Positions 63,356 through 64,000 of a stretch of 64,000 bases of DNA are shown here, piece after piece. How positions within the stretch are numbered: position 1 is the first letter of the stretch; each line of letters begins with the position of its first letter. Source of the stretch: Arenicella chitinivorans (GTDB lineage Bacteria; Pseudomonadota; Gammaproteobacteria; Arenicellales; Arenicellaceae); assembly GCF_014651515.1 (NCBI RefSeq), contig NZ_BMXA01000001.1, forward strand, positions 682,001 through 746,000. The letters are read 5' to 3'. A model generated the notes under the pieces. The model did not search any database, was not told the origin of the DNA, and saw nothing but the letters and a program-made list of their open reading frames with translations. The position numbers and the translations under genes are program-made.

Positions 63356-64000
63356 ATGCGTCGCACCCTTTTTAAGCTTCACAGTTATTTGGCTCTGATT
63401 GCGCTGATCCCATTGGTGATCGTGTCGCTGACCGGCAGTATTTTGGTGTTCAAGACCGAGATCGACCAATTCCTGATGCCGAATGCTGCAGCTTTGCCGT
63501 ATCACCAGCAGTCCGGCGTGATATTCTCGCGTAAAAACCACAACGAATTACAGTCGAATATTGAACAAGCCTTCCCAGAGTATATCCTTGGTGCTTGGGA
63601 GGTGTTCACCGATGGCAAGCAAGCCGATCGAGTCTACCTAGTTAAAAAAAACACAGACGATTGGTTCAAAGTGTATTTTGATCCACACGCGAACCAGGTG
63701 CTCAGTGCCCCCGTGTCGACGACCTCAAACTTGACTGATTGGTTGTTAAACCTGCATTACACATTTCTGCTCAATGGTCTTGGTGATGAGCACTCGCAGT
63801 GGGGTACGATTATTGGCTTGGTCGCGGCATTGATCCTGACTTTTCTGGGGATCAGTGGCCTGATAATTCATCGCAAATTTTGGCTGAATCTATTCAGCTT
63901 ACGTTGGCATAAAAGCTTGCGCGTGTTCTCAGGTGATCTGCATCGACTGATCGGTGCATGGGCGTCGCCCGTGATCCTGATTCTTGGAATCACTGGCATC
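63356..64000 (+). CDS. PepSY-domain membrane protein, 3' end cut by window
   Basis: The first 215 residues are visible. It starts MRRTLFKLHSYLALIALIPLVIVSLTGSILVFKTEIDQFLMP, a membrane helix and PepSY region typical of PepSY_TM proteins (related to ferric-siderophore reductases), then a periplasmic stretch, and more helices with LHYTFLLNGLGDEHSQWGTIIGLVAALILTFLGISGLIIHRKFW and SGDLHRLIGAWASPVILILGITGI. RBS AGGTGG precedes the ATG. Members often sit beside TonB-dependent siderophore receptors and are thought to reduce Fe(III) for release. The frame runs off the window edge. Confidence 0.88.
   Translation, partial: MRRTLFKLHSYLALIALIPLVIVSLTGSILVFKTEIDQFLMPNAAALPYHQQSGVIFSRKNHNELQSNIEQAFPEYILGAWEVFTDGKQADRVYLVKKNTDDWFKVYFDPHANQVLSAPVSTTSNLTDWLLNLHYTFLLNGLGDEHSQWGTIIGLVAALILTFLGISGLIIHRKFWLNLFSLRWHKSLRVFSGDLHRLIGAWASPVILILGITGI

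Noticed and set aside
1-64000. CRISPR arrays, tRNA/rRNA genes, integrases, transposases or att sites
   Set aside because: I looked for spaced direct repeats, tRNA-like cloverleaf ends and mobile-element proteins and found none. The only tandem repeats are the tonB tract, the 22-bp array at 29624 and the gspD duplication, none of CRISPR form.

Overview
The window looks like chromosomal DNA of a free-living, probably marine or aquatic gammaproteobacterium. The evidence is the pcm / yqaA-like / nlpD / rpoS order, the alaC-hom-thrC block, type II secretion genes of gammaproteobacterial type, several TonB-dependent receptors and Fur-type promoters. I cannot name the genus. No tRNA, rRNA, CRISPR array, integrase, transposase or phage gene was recognised, and composition looks even, so this is mostly ordinary chromosome with accessory clusters.

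Layout. 1-7.1 kb: stress and housekeeping genes (pcm, a YqaA-type membrane protein, nlpD, rpoS), then alanine/threonine metabolism (alaC, hom, thrC). 7.2-12.9 kb: gspDEFG, the core of a type II secretion system, ended by a convergent mobA. 13.7-20.5 kb: a GH97 glycosidase, a DEAD-box helicase, a small membrane protein and a pair of amidohydrolases of which the second has lost its metal ligands. 20.6-23.8 kb: an outer-membrane receptor and a hemerythrin-like protein.

24.1-28.1 kb: a three-gene electron-transfer cluster: a flavoprotein fused to a BFD-type [2Fe-2S] domain and a membrane domain with two HX13H pairs, an 11-haem cytochrome c, and a DUF3365 mono-haem protein. I infer a path from NAD(P)H in the cytoplasm to haems in the periplasm. 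This is the best candidate for an undescribed system here.

28.1-31.7 kb: alcohol dehydrogenase, EVE protein, an XRE/MmyB regulator with a palindrome over its start codon, and a DUF5808 protein. 31.8-38.5 kb: an iron-uptake locus with a Fur-type promoter, exbB, two exbD genes, tonB with a 12-bp repeat tract, a Fiu-like receptor, an FMN oxidase and a PiuC-type dioxygenase. 38.5-48.1 kb, minus strand: a DUF3300 protein, a secreted beta-helix protein, and a five-gene operon (alpha/beta hydrolase, ABC ATPase, FtsX-type permease, response regulator, histidine kinase). The operon and the DUF3300 gene share 11-bp-spaced direct repeats in their upstream regions, which suggests one regulon.

48.1-58.6 kb: an SDR/AraC divergent pair, a secreted zinc metalloprotease, small DUF proteins, a possible 35-residue Cys-ended peptide, a methyltransferase, a PLP decarboxylase divergent from an ArsR regulator, a 47-residue DUF3096 protein and a sulfotransferase. 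59-64 kb: a large secreted beta-helix protein and a second Fur-type siderophore unit (receptor plus a PepSY membrane protein cut by the window edge).
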